Source of the DNA: CAZNXJ01 sp964577115
GTDB taxonomy: Bacteria; Planctomycetota; Planctomycetia; Pirellulales; Pirellulaceae
DNA: 64,000 nt
Assembly (NCBI GenBank): GCA_964577115.1
Contig: CAZNXJ010000015.1
Span: 1-64,000, forward strand
Direction: 5' to 3'
The notes beneath the pieces are model-generated. The model did not search any database, had not been told where the DNA came from, and saw only the letters and a program-made list of their open reading frames with translations. The translations under genes were made by a program, and so were the position numbers. Shown one piece after another: positions 35,423 to 43,763 of the stretch (the stretch's first letter is position 1; every line of letters begins with the position of its first letter).

Positions 35423-35740
35423 TCAGGGGCGTGGCAACATGAACAGCTCGAACATGGGCCCGGTAAATTGCTCGGCGCTTGCGTCGGCCATGTATTCGGC
35501 GAGCTGCTGGTCGAGCTGCCCCTGAAAAATTTCTTCCGCCCGGCCGCCATGAAAGTAGGCCGGTTTGTCAACGGTCTTGCGCATTGCGGACAGCAGCTGC
35601 GTAAAAAACGTCTGCCCGACGAAGTCATCGAACGCTTCACGCACACGCTGGCGGTCGCCGGCCTGCGTGGGAGGGGCAGCCGATAGCCGAGCGGCGTCGA
35701 AACCGAGCCGATCGGCCGTGGGTGCTGTAGCGGAAATCAT
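35423..35740 (-). CDS. flgJ: Rod-binding protein FlgJ, N-terminal domain only
   Basis: A 105-residue protein corresponding to the rod-binding domain of FlgJ: FDDFVGQTFFTQLLSAMRKTVDK, then GGRAEEIFQGQLDQQLAEYMA. The peptidoglycan hydrolase domain of gammaproteobacterial FlgJ is absent, as in many other phyla where a separate enzyme opens the wall. It lies 17 bases after flgI, with 175 bases to flgN. It should act as the rod cap during assembly. Confidence 0.88.
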   Translation of the reverse strand: MISATAPTADRLGFDAARLSAAPPTQAGDRQRVREAFDDFVGQTFFTQLLSAMRKTVDKPAYFHGGRAEEIFQGQLDQQLAEYMADASAEQFTGPMFELFMLPRP

Positions 35741-35757
35741 GGCGTTGATCCTCAGGG

Positions 35758-36903
35758 CTATTCAATGATTAGTTGGCCGAGCAGCGCTCCTTCGCGGTCG
35801 AGCGCTTTGATGATCTCAATCATGTCACCGCTATCCACCTTCAGTGTGTTCAGCGCCGTAACCAGCGACCGCAGTGCAAAGCTCGGGTCACTAGTTGGCG
35901 GCGTCGCATTGAATTCAGCAAACGCATTGATGCGTTGCCCTCCCGCCTCGATGGTTAGGTTCTTGTGCGCGATGGCAACAGGTCGGACCGCGACTTCCTC
36001 ACCAACGACGATGACCTGCGAGCGTTCCGAAATCACGACGCGCGTCCCGGGGATCTCGCGAATTTCGACCGGGAGGCTCAGCAGCTGAGCGATGAATTCG
36101 ACCGGGTGGTCGCGATCATCTTCGGGAATTCGGACCACGACGTTGCGTGCATCGACCGCTTTCGCTAGGGGAGGTTCGCCCGCCGACCGGTACTCCGATG
36201 CCAGGTTGGGCTTCAGGAAGAAATCGTTGATGGCGTACTGGACGATCTGAGCCATCTTGAAGCTGGCGTGGTTGTCCTCGATGACGAGCGTGACCACTCC
36301 GTTCTGTTCAAATTCATAACGGAACTCTTCCTGGAGTTGGCAACCAAGGTGCACTTTGGCGACGGTCGGGACGGAGGGGTCTTCGATGGTGAGGGGGCCT
36401 TGAGCAATCGCGTAGGTGCGCCGATCGCCAGGGCGGGGTCCCATGAGCGGCGACACTAGCAACGTTCCACCCGCGAGGCTCTTCGCACTGATAGCGCTAA
36501 CCGAGCAGGGAATGCGGCTCCCCTGACGCGCCCCGGTGGGTGGCACGGTCGCCGTGATAAAGACCAGTGCAACGTTTTTCGCGTTTTTCAGCTCGGACAG
36601 ATCGAAGTCGCCGCGTTCTGTCCTGGGGATCGAGGTACCCATGAGCTGCATCGCCTGGCTCAAAGCGCGCGTCGCCGGTTTGTCGCCATCGCCAGTACCT
36701 TTCAATCCGACCACCAGCCCGAAGCCGTGCAGCGTATTTTCTTCTTGTCCCTTAACACGGCAGATGTCGCCCAATCGCACCTGGGCATACGCGCAGGGGG
36801 AAACGCCTAGCGCGGCGACGAGCACCGCGACAGTGGTTATTAGCTGGCTGCGGTGAAAGAGTTCGAAGGTTCGTTTCAGCACGTCAATCATGTTTCGCGT
36901 CAT
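35758..36903 (-). CDS. flgI: Flagellar P-ring protein FlgI
   Basis: A 381-residue periplasmic protein that assembles into the P-ring around the rod. It has a signal peptide (cleavage after about residue 40, CAYAQ). Typical segments follow: VRLGDICRVKGQEENTL, GFGLVVGLKGTGDG, GGTLLVSPLMGP, VVRIPEDDRDHPVEFIAQLL, and the C-terminal LVTALNTLKVDSGDMIEIIK. Length and motifs are normal. An alternative ATG lies 4 codons in. Presence of P- and L-ring genes indicates a diderm envelope with peptidoglycan. Confidence 0.95.
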   Translation of the reverse strand: MTRNMIDVLKRTFELFHRSQLITTVAVLVAALGVSPCAYAQVRLGDICRVKGQEENTLHGFGLVVGLKGTGDGDKPATRALSQAMQLMGTSIPRTERGDFDLSELKNAKNVALVFITATVPPTGARQGSRIPCSVSAISAKSLAGGTLLVSPLMGPRPGDRRTYAIAQGPLTIEDPSVPTVAKVHLGCQLQEEFRYEFEQNGVVTLVIEDNHASFKMAQIVQYAINDFFLKPNLASEYRSAGEPPLAKAVDARNVVVRIPEDDRDHPVEFIAQLLSLPVEIREIPGTRVVISERSQVIVVGEEVAVRPVAIAHKNLTIEAGGQRINAFAEFNATPPTSDPSFALRSLVTALNTLKVDSGDMIEIIKALDREGALLGQLIIE

Positions 36904-36960
36904 GAGGCATGGACCGCTTCCATAGCGGAGGATTTCCGAAGAAACCGATACCGAGCCGCT

Positions 36961-37632
36961 TTAGAAAGCGGAGAATTGGTCCAGCCATCGGTGCAGCCAT
37001 CCGCGTCGGTAGCTGTCACGAACGTGGCCCAATTCGCGTTTGTAGATTCGCAGGTCGTAGATGCGGTCGCTGAGAATGAGGTTGTCCTCGTTAACGTCGC
37101 TCGCGCGGCAGATGCCCGTCAAAGCGACTTCCCAGACTTCGTTGTTGTTTTGCACCTGTTTGCGAGCTTCGAGAACCAGGTTTCCGTTCGGCTGCACATC
37201 GACAACTTTCGCCGCGATGTTCAGCGTCAGTCGTTCCGACGTTTCCAGCTCGCCTTCCGCCCGGTACAGCTCATTCAGTTTTCCCTGAATGCGGGGATCG
37301 CCATCGCTTTGCGGCGACGGTTTGACGCTACGCAGTCCGTTCAGCACGATCCAATCCGACAGGATGGCGTCGTAGAGCGCATTTTTGCGGCGATTGATTT
37401 CGCCATCCGACGACATGCGCTGAATCTCGTTGACGCGGATGTAAATGATGTCTTCCACCTCGATCTGGCGCGGCGGCGGAGGTGGAATATGGATCCAGCT
37501 TGTGTTTTCGAGCCGATTCATCGGCGCCACACGTTCGACTTCCACACGGCGAAACAAACTGTTGTTCTGTCCCCAGGCGGCACCCGAGGACAGCAGGACC
37601 AACGCCACCGCGGTACCTGAAATTCGCAGCAC
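36961..37632 (-). CDS. flgH: Flagellar L-ring protein FlgH lacking a lipobox
   Basis: A 223-residue L-ring protein. The GTG at 37632 with AAGGAAGGGG a few bases upstream is the best start and puts the signal peptide at the very N-terminus; a frame extension to 37671 would place 13 charged residues before it. Family features include the IEVEDIIYIRVNEIQRMSSDG region, VDVQPNGNLVLEARKQV, ALTGICRASDV and the C-terminal GWLHRWLDQFS. FlgH is classically a lipoprotein, but here the signal peptide ends in SSGAAWGQNN with no Cys, so signal peptidase I processing is expected. Confidence 0.9.
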   Translation of the reverse strand: MLRISGTAVALVLLSSGAAWGQNNSLFRRVEVERVAPMNRLENTSWIHIPPPPPRQIEVEDIIYIRVNEIQRMSSDGEINRRKNALYDAILSDWIVLNGLRSVKPSPQSDGDPRIQGKLNELYRAEGELETSERLTLNIAAKVVDVQPNGNLVLEARKQVQNNNEVWEVALTGICRASDVNEDNLILSDRIYDLRIYKRELGHVRDSYRRGWLHRWLDQFSAF

Positions 37633-37694
37633 GATCCCCTTCCTTTCCGACAGAGCCGACGTCGCGGACACGTCGTGCGTTCGGCGATGACGAA

Positions 37695-38531
37695 CTATTG
37701 CGAGCCTCCCCGCATGGCGGAGCGGGCCGGCGTACGATCGATCGATACGCCCTGCGGCAGGATCTCGACTTCATCCACGTCCACAACACGGCCAATGACT
37801 CGTTTGCGCTGCCCATCGGCCAGCTCGACGGTAACCAGGTCATCCAGCGCTCCAGCTTGAAGAGCCCGGCCGGTTGTTGTGACCCGGATGCCGCCCACGC
37901 GCACGACGACGCCGACCGTCCGACCGCGTTCAACCAGATTGGGGCGCCGTAGGAAGGCGTAATCGAGCGGCTGACCTGCCGGCACTGCACGCAGGAGTTG
38001 CTGCCCAATCGCATCCTCGAGCGAAGTAACGGGAGCTACCGGTTTGAGACCGGCGTCACCTGCCGAACGGAACTCGAGGTCCACGGCGCGGAGTACATCG
38101 CCCTTCAGCAGATCACGCCGAGCCACCAAGTACTGTTCGTCCGACCCCGTGGCGGCGGCTTGCGGTGCATCGCCGACCATCGGCTGTTCGCCGGCCCGGC
38201 GAATCTCGACGCGCGCCGCGCCACGAATTCGCAGCGACGCCAGCTCGATTCCTTGCAGGGCCAGCAGCTCCTGGAGCTCGCGAACGCGCAGCCAACGCAC
38301 CGCTCCGGGCGATGGGGCCGGAAACAGACGCGCGCTCCGCAGCGCCTCGCCCTCGGAAGCACTGCTCGCGCGGACTTCCGCAACGTCGCCAAGCGTGACG
38401 AGCGGTCCAGCGACGTCGCACGATGTCTTCACGATGAGCTCCGCTGCGTCGGCGCTGTAGCTTGCGCTGATTACAACCGCGAAGTACATCACAATCTGCT
38501 GAAACTTGCGTGGAGTCATCGAGATTCTCAT
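37695..38531 (-). CDS. flgA: Flagellar P-ring assembly chaperone FlgA
   Basis: A 278-residue exported protein with an N-terminal signal peptide (ending about residue 30, SADAA). The C-terminal SAF-like half is typical of FlgA: YLVARRDLLKGDVLRAVDLE, a GQQLLRAVPAGQPLDYAFL block, and GGIRVTTTGRALQAGALDDLVTVE. FlgA helps FlgI form the P-ring. It lies between flgG and flgH with gaps of about 25 and 60 bases, so the ring genes form one transcription unit. Confidence 0.92.
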   Translation of the reverse strand: MRISMTPRKFQQIVMYFAVVISASYSADAAELIVKTSCDVAGPLVTLGDVAEVRASSASEGEALRSARLFPAPSPGAVRWLRVRELQELLALQGIELASLRIRGAARVEIRRAGEQPMVGDAPQAAATGSDEQYLVARRDLLKGDVLRAVDLEFRSAGDAGLKPVAPVTSLEDAIGQQLLRAVPAGQPLDYAFLRRPNLVERGRTVGVVVRVGGIRVTTTGRALQAGALDDLVTVELADGQRKRVIGRVVDVDEVEILPQGVSIDRTPARSAMRGGSQ

Positions 38532-38556
38532 TGCGTGCGTCGGGCGCTGTTTCGAC

Positions 38557-39363
38557 TTAGAAGCGTCGCAAGTTCGAGATGAGCTGGAGGATTTCGTCGC
38601 CGACCTTCACGGCCTGCGAGTTCAATTCGAAGGAGCGCTGCGTCGTAATCAGGTCGATCAGTTCCTGAACAGGCTCGACATTCGACGCTTCAACGGCGTT
38701 TTGCCGCACCGAGCCCAACCCCTGCTGTCCTGGGTTTGCAATGATCGGCGCACCGGATGAGTCCGTTTGCGCGAAGAGATTTTCACCGAGTTTCAGCAGA
38801 CCGTCGGGGTTGACGAAGGTGGCCAACTGAATCTGGCCGACATTGTTGAGCGTCGTACTTCCCGGCTGGCGGACAAAGACCTGTCCGTCAGCTTGCACGA
38901 CGATGTCCGTTGCATCCTGCGGTATGGTGATTTGTGGTTCGAGCACACGTCCAGTCTGTGCCGAGCCGAGAACGAGCTGCCCGTTGGCGTTGATGTCAAA
39001 ATTTCCGGCACGCGTGTACAGGATCTCGCCTGTCGCCGGTTCGGTAACCTGAAAGAACCCGTTGCCTTCAATGGCAAAGTCGGTCTGCTTGCCGGTCGGT
39101 TGAAAGGAGCCCTGCCGGAAGTCGGTCTGAACACTTTGGACGCGCGAACCAAGGCCGATTTTGGTTCCGGTGGCAGTGAGGTTACCCGCCGCATCCTGGG
39201 CGCCGGGCAGCACACGCTGCCGGTACAGCAGGTCCTCGAAGTTCGCGCGGTCCTTCTTGAATCCCAGCGTATTGACGTTCGCCAGGTTGTTCGCGATCAC
39301 GTCGAGTTTCGTTTGCAGCGACTCCATGCCGGTCGCTGCGGTATAAAGCGTTTGTACACTCAT
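38557..39363 (-). CDS. flgG: Flagellar distal rod protein FlgG
   Basis: A 268-residue distal rod protein. It has the family N-terminus (LYTAATGMESLQTKLDVIANNLANVNTLGFKK), the FlgG-specific GLGSRVQSVQTDFRQGSFQPTG in pieces, and the C-terminal EASNVEPVQELIDLITTQRS followed by a D0 helix ending LRRF. Length is canonical (about 260). It follows flgF by 60 bases. Confidence 0.96.
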   Translation of the reverse strand: MSVQTLYTAATGMESLQTKLDVIANNLANVNTLGFKKDRANFEDLLYRQRVLPGAQDAAGNLTATGTKIGLGSRVQSVQTDFRQGSFQPTGKQTDFAIEGNGFFQVTEPATGEILYTRAGNFDINANGQLVLGSAQTGRVLEPQITIPQDATDIVVQADGQVFVRQPGSTTLNNVGQIQLATFVNPDGLLKLGENLFAQTDSSGAPIIANPGQQGLGSVRQNAVEASNVEPVQELIDLITTQRSFELNSQAVKVGDEILQLISNLRRF

Positions 39364-39423
39364 GGAAGATTCGCTCGTGTCGCAGGAAGTGTCGCAAGAT
39401 GAGGTAACGAATTCGACGAGGCG

Positions 39424-40179
39424 TCATTGCTGCCGCAGGACGCGGGTGACGAGGGATCCGAGCATCTGGTCCTGATGCTGGATCAGCCGCACGTTGGCTT
39501 CATACGCGCGCGATGCTTCGATCAGCTCCATCATTTCCGTCGTCGGCTGAACGCCCGACATTTCCAAGTAACCGCTCAGAACACGGGCTTCGCCTGGCTC
39601 GACGGGCACCGTGTCGGCAAGCGGTGCAAAGAAATTTGCCCCCAGCTTTACCAGGTCACCCAAAGATTGCGGTTTCTCGATGCGGAGCTGCGTGACGCGG
39701 TTATTGCCTTGCATGACGCCGCCGTCATCGAGGATCTGCCAGGGCAACGTGGGGTCAATGCGCACCGGGCCGTCGTCGCCCAGGACCGGGTCGCCGTCGC
39801 CCGTAGTGAGTGTGCCATCGGACGCGATGACAAAGTTACCAGCACGCGTAAGAAGCTCGCGCCCCTCTCGCTCGACGACGAAAAAGGCCTCTTCGTTATC
39901 GAGCGCCAGGTCGGTGGGAACTTCGGTGCGTTTCAGCGTTCCCGCCGCGAAGTCGGTTGCGCTTTCGACGAGTTCCACGCCGCCGCCGATGTCATTGATC
40001 GACCGCGATCCGGCGAAGTCGAGTTGCCGTTCAATTGCTTCGCTGTGGCGCGCCTGCACCACCGCCAGCTCGCGCTTGAATCCCGGCGTATCGACGTTGG
40101 CGAGATTGTTTGTCAGCATCTGCACGCGGCGGTTCTGCACCTCCGCGCCGGCTGCCGACATGTAAAGTCCGTAAGGCAT
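39424..40179 (-). CDS. flgF: Flagellar proximal rod protein FlgF
   Basis: A 251-residue rod protein closely related to FlgG: it starts MPYGLYMSAAGAEVQNRRVQ, has NNLANVDTPGFKRE and a C-terminus with GVQPTTEMMELIEASRAYEAN. The ATG at 40179 with AAGGTGG upstream is chosen over the frame extension to 40245, which lacks family similarity. It is the first gene of the leftward flagellar operon, so the main flagellar promoter should lie in 40180-40369; I saw no clear sigma28 or sigma54 match. Confidence 0.93.
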   Translation of the reverse strand: MPYGLYMSAAGAEVQNRRVQMLTNNLANVDTPGFKRELAVVQARHSEAIERQLDFAGSRSINDIGGGVELVESATDFAAGTLKRTEVPTDLALDNEEAFFVVEREGRELLTRAGNFVIASDGTLTTGDGDPVLGDDGPVRIDPTLPWQILDDGGVMQGNNRVTQLRIEKPQSLGDLVKLGANFFAPLADTVPVEPGEARVLSGYLEMSGVQPTTEMMELIEASRAYEANVRLIQHQDQMLGSLVTRVLRQQ

Positions 40180-40369
40180 GGCCGCCCACCTTGGCGAGTT
40201 GCTGCTTGACGTCCGTGTCAAGCGATCGGTGGGGCCCTTAAGCAATCCGCGGGCCAGTCGATAAAGAGACAGTCTCTAGACGCGATACCCGCGCGGTAAC
40301 TCGTGTATCTATCGAGGTTTCGCGTCGCAGACAATTTTTGCGGACCAGCCGCTAGAGCGCGATCTTATT

Positions 40370-40414
40370 CGGCAGTTGTTGCCCGCTCTCGCTGGAAAGC
40401 GGCAACAGTTGCCG
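40370..40414 (-). terminator. Long hairpin between hemC and flgF, terminator candidate
   Basis: A 45-base near-perfect inverted repeat: CGGCA with TGCCG (5 bp), a symmetrical GT/GT internal loop, TGTTGCC with GGCAACA (7 bp), and an apical 17-base loop that can pair further. It starts about 43 bases after the hemC stop. On the minus strand AATAAGAT follows rather than a T-run, so it may act as a processing or Rho-assisted terminator. Confidence 0.5.
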
Positions 40415-40457
40415 GTCGATTCCTGCGCCTTGTGACGAACCGGTCCTGCGAGCGGCG

Positions 40458-41381
40458 TTAGCTTTGTTGGCCCTCGCGCGCCCGTGCCATCAAGTCGCTC
40501 GCCCCCTGCTCGACCAGCTTCTCGGCCGCCGAACGCCCCAGATCGGCCGGCGAGCGGGGGTGGCCTTCGACGCGAACGCTCACGCGTTCCCGTCCATCAA
40601 GGCTCAAGACGACGGCGTCGAGCACCAGACGCTCGCCATCCATCCGAGCCCAAGCGCCAACGGGCGCCAGGCATCCAGCGCGCAATATTAATAGAAGCGT
40701 TCGCTCGGCAACGACCGCGGCATACGTGGCCGGATCGTTGAGCGAAGCCAGCTCGGCGTGCAGCGCCTGATCGTTCTCGCGGATCTCAAGCCCAAGAGCG
40801 CCCTGCCCGACGGCCGGCAACATCCGGTCGCGCGACAGCACCTCAGCAATGCGCGCTCTCCACCCGAGCCGTCGCAGACCGGCTTCGGCGAGCACCAGGG
40901 CGTCGTAACGCCCTTCATCGAGCTTGCGCAGGCGCGTATCGACGTTGCCGCGAATGTCTTCGCAGATGAGATCGGGGCGCTGATGCAGCAGTTGCGCGCG
41001 ACGGCGTGGACTGCCGGTCCCCACGCAGGCACCCGGCGGCAGAGCGGCGAGGCAATGATAGTTGTTTGAGACGAGTACGTCGGAAGAATTCTCGCGAGGA
41101 GGAATGGCGGCCAATTGCAGACCCGCGACGGGCTCGGTCGGCAAGTCTTTCAAGCTATGCACCGCAAGATCGATCGTTCCGTCCAGCAAGGCGCGCTGCA
41201 ATTCCTTGGTGAATAGGCCCATCCCGCCAATCGCTCCCAAGGATTCGGTGCGGACATCGCCCTGAGTTTTCAGATACACCAGCTCGACGGCGACCTGCCG
41301 CGCACTCAGTTGTTCCGCCACCCAGTTGGCCTGCCAGCGCGCTAGCGCACTGCCGCGCGTCCCGATTCGTACCGTTCGCAT
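40458..41381 (-). CDS. hemC: Porphobilinogen deaminase (hydroxymethylbilane synthase)
   Basis: A 307-residue cytosolic enzyme that condenses four porphobilinogens into hydroxymethylbilane in heme synthesis. VRIGTRGSALARWQA opens the protein; catalytic Asp is in AVHSLKDLPT (Asp79); RRRAQLL, IRGNVDTRLRKL and GQGALGLE follow; and the dipyrromethane cofactor attaches to Cys237 in LRAGCLAPVGA. A GTG four codons upstream (41393) is an alternative start. It lies 24 bases after comF in the same direction and upstream of the flagellar operon. Confidence 0.95.
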   Translation of the reverse strand: MRTVRIGTRGSALARWQANWVAEQLSARQVAVELVYLKTQGDVRTESLGAIGGMGLFTKELQRALLDGTIDLAVHSLKDLPTEPVAGLQLAAIPPRENSSDVLVSNNYHCLAALPPGACVGTGSPRRRAQLLHQRPDLICEDIRGNVDTRLRKLDEGRYDALVLAEAGLRRLGWRARIAEVLSRDRMLPAVGQGALGLEIRENDQALHAELASLNDPATYAAVVAERTLLLILRAGCLAPVGAWARMDGERLVLDAVVLSLDGRERVSVRVEGHPRSPADLGRSAAEKLVEQGASDLMARAREGQQS

Positions 41382-41405
41382 GATATTGTTCACGATCGCA
41401 TGGTC

Positions 41406-42233
41406 TTAAAGCACTTCGCCGACACCGCGGGCCACGACGGCCACGGTGACGCTGGCGGCACCGGCCTGGCGCAACGCGCGCGCCGCTTCGCTGGCGGTTG
41501 CTCCGGTGGTCATCACGTCGTCCACGAGTAACACGCGCGCTCCAACGGGTAGCCGGCGCCCGCGAACGGCGAACGCGTGGCGGATATTTCGCCGCCGCTC
41601 GGTTGGCGAGAGCGTTCCCTGCTTACGAGTGGCGCGCCGCGCGCGGAGCACTCGTGGATCATAGCGGGCTTCGAGGCTCCGCGCCAGTGCCAACCCCATC
41701 AGCTCGGTTCCATTGCCCCCGCGCCGCCAGCGTTTCCGCCAGTGCGTCGGCATGGGAACCACGATATCGAAGGTTTCACTGGAGGCCTGGGCGGTGAGCC
41801 GTTCGGCAAGCAACCACCCTAGCGCATAGGCCAGCGGTTCTTCGGCCGATTGTTTGGCGCGAATGATCGCCATCCGCAGGGCACCGCGATACACCCCGAA
41901 CGCGTGCGCCGAATCGAAGCGGTAGTTTCGCCGCCGGCAGCGAAGACAGTCGTCCTGGTCCCGGCCGTGCCCGCGAGCCGGCATGCTGCACCGCCGACAT
42001 ACTGGCCCGTCAATCCGCTCAAATTGGGCAAGGCAGGCCGAGCAAAGCATGGGGCGAGGCCCCTCCCGTTCGAGCGGCAAGGTACACATCGCACACAAAG
42101 GAGGGAACAATAGGTCGAGGGTGGCACGCAGCGCGGCCCCGAAAATTCGGCTGCTCTGAGCGACCACGGAGCGGAACCAATCGGTTCCGATGCCCCAGGG
42201 GGCGATCCAGTGGCCAGGCAGCGCGAACCGCAT
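41406..42233 (-). CDS. ComF family protein, amidophosphoribosyltransferase-like
   Basis: A 275-residue protein (start at the ATG at 42233; the frame runs on to 42335 and would overlap the divergent gene). The N-terminal half has several CxxC pairs (LCAMC, LCSAC, VCRRC, CLRC) that probably bind zinc. The C-terminal half is a type I phosphoribosyltransferase domain with the PRPP loop VLLVDDVMTTGAT. ComF proteins support DNA uptake or processing in competent Gram-positive and some Gram-negative bacteria. No other competence gene is in the window. Confidence 0.87.
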   Translation of the reverse strand: MRFALPGHWIAPWGIGTDWFRSVVAQSSRIFGAALRATLDLLFPPLCAMCTLPLEREGPRPMLCSACLAQFERIDGPVCRRCSMPARGHGRDQDDCLRCRRRNYRFDSAHAFGVYRGALRMAIIRAKQSAEEPLAYALGWLLAERLTAQASSETFDIVVPMPTHWRKRWRRGGNGTELMGLALARSLEARYDPRVLRARRATRKQGTLSPTERRRNIRHAFAVRGRRLPVGARVLLVDDVMTTGATASEAARALRQAGAASVTVAVVARGVGEVL

Positions 42234-42333
42234 GCGGCAGAACTCTCTCACTCTATCGATCAACCTTGACGTGTTTTCCCAAGACCGCCTATTGTAGCGG
42301 GTCTTCACGATCGCCGATGCGGACCAATCATCC

Positions 42334-43617
42334 ATGGAATTAAGTCTCAGTCAGCGGGCCCTGTGGGCAAATCAGCAACCAATCAGCGATCTCATCAGCC
42401 GTGCTCTCGCGAATCCTGGCCTGATTTCGCTTGCCGCAGGATTCGTCGACCAGCAAAGTCTGCCCGCAGAAGCTGTCCGGCAAGCCTTTCGTACGTTGAT
42501 GGTGCGCGGCGATGCGGCGCGTGCAGCACTACAGTACGGCACGACGCTGGGGAATTTGCGCTTGCGGGAGCTGATTGCCGAGCGTCTGATAGACGCCGAC
42601 GCGAGTGGTGGACAGGTTCCCATTGAGCGCATCATGCTGACGGCCGGGAGCAACCAGCTCCTCCATTTGATCGCCGATACGCTGCTCGATCCCGGCGACA
42701 TCGTGCTGACCGCCGCCCCGACATACCTCGTAATGCTCGGCACATTAAACAACATCGGTGCCCGCGCCGTCGGCGTCCATTGCGATGAACAAGGGATGGT
42801 GCCTGAGGCACTCGCCGACACGCTACAGCAGCTCGAACAGCAGGGGCTGCTTCCCCGCGTCAAAGCCATTTACGTCGTCCCCTATTTCGATAATCCGACG
42901 GGAACAACCATGCCGTTGGCTCGGCGAGCGGAGATTGTCGAGCTGGCGAAGAAGTGGTCGCGGCACCACACGATTTTTGTGATTTCGGACGAAGCCTACC
43001 GGCCGCTGCGATACGACGGTGAGGACATACCGAGCACGCGCGTGGTCGATGAAACGGGCGAAACGGTGATCGAGGCGGGGACGTTTTCCAAATCGTTTTC
43101 GCCGGGCGTGCGCGTCGGATGGGGCGTGTTGCCCGAACGGCTGATCGAACCGCTGGAACAGCAGAAAGGCAATATCGATTTCGGTTCACCCCATTTCGCG
43201 CAGGCTCTGATGGCCGAAGTGCTCGAACAAGGCTTGTTCGAACCACACCTCCAGCGGCTGCGAAGTACCTATGCGACGAAGCGCGACACGATGCTCCGCG
43301 CGGCGGAAAAATACCTGGCCGAACTGCCTGGTGTTCACTGGTGCGCGCCCGATGGTGGGCTGTACGTCTGGCTTCGTCTGCCAAGCGAGCTCGATGCGGG
43401 TCCCGATGGGCCGCTGCTTGAACGGGCACTGGCGGAAGGCGTGTTGTACGTTCCGGGGCAGTATTGTTACCCGAGTGAAGGGGAGCCAGTGGAGGCCAAT
43501 ACCATCCGGCTGAGTTTCGGAGTTCCGTCGTGCGAGCGGATTACCCAAGGCGTGCAGGCGCTCGCCCGAGCCATCGAAGCTGCCTTGCCACTTACCTCCG
43601 GCAGCAAACACCCCTGA
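42334..43617 (+). CDS. PLP-dependent aminotransferase, class I/II (2-aminoadipate type)
   Basis: A 427-residue fold-type I aminotransferase. The N-terminal arm ISLAAGFVDQQSLP and the block LQYGTTLGNLRLRELIAERL are typical of the LysN/ARO8-like subgroup (2-aminoadipate or aromatic aminotransferases). PLP-site residues are visible: Asn187 (FDNPTG), Asp219 with Tyr222 (SDEAYRPL), Lys253 (GTFSKSFSPGVRVGW) and the substrate-carboxylate Arg near the C-terminus (TIRLSFG). No GntR-type DNA-binding domain is fused. Substrate is uncertain. It is divergent from comF. Confidence 0.88.
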   Translation: MELSLSQRALWANQQPISDLISRALANPGLISLAAGFVDQQSLPAEAVRQAFRTLMVRGDAARAALQYGTTLGNLRLRELIAERLIDADASGGQVPIERIMLTAGSNQLLHLIADTLLDPGDIVLTAAPTYLVMLGTLNNIGARAVGVHCDEQGMVPEALADTLQQLEQQGLLPRVKAIYVVPYFDNPTGTTMPLARRAEIVELAKKWSRHHTIFVISDEAYRPLRYDGEDIPSTRVVDETGETVIEAGTFSKSFSPGVRVGWGVLPERLIEPLEQQKGNIDFGSPHFAQALMAEVLEQGLFEPHLQRLRSTYATKRDTMLRAAEKYLAELPGVHWCAPDGGLYVWLRLPSELDAGPDGPLLERALAEGVLYVPGQYCYPSEGEPVEANTIRLSFGVPSCERITQGVQALARAIEAALPLTSGSKHP

Positions 43618-43763
43618 GCGTGGAATCGTATGGAGAAGCAGAGGTAAACAGGTACACTGAGAACGGGACCATCGGCCGGCGCTAGCAGCATCCCTTATTA
43701 ATCTGGCCGACAACACCGGGACCGGCAGTTCGGAAGCTCGAAGGGCAGTCGCAAGGAAGTGTT

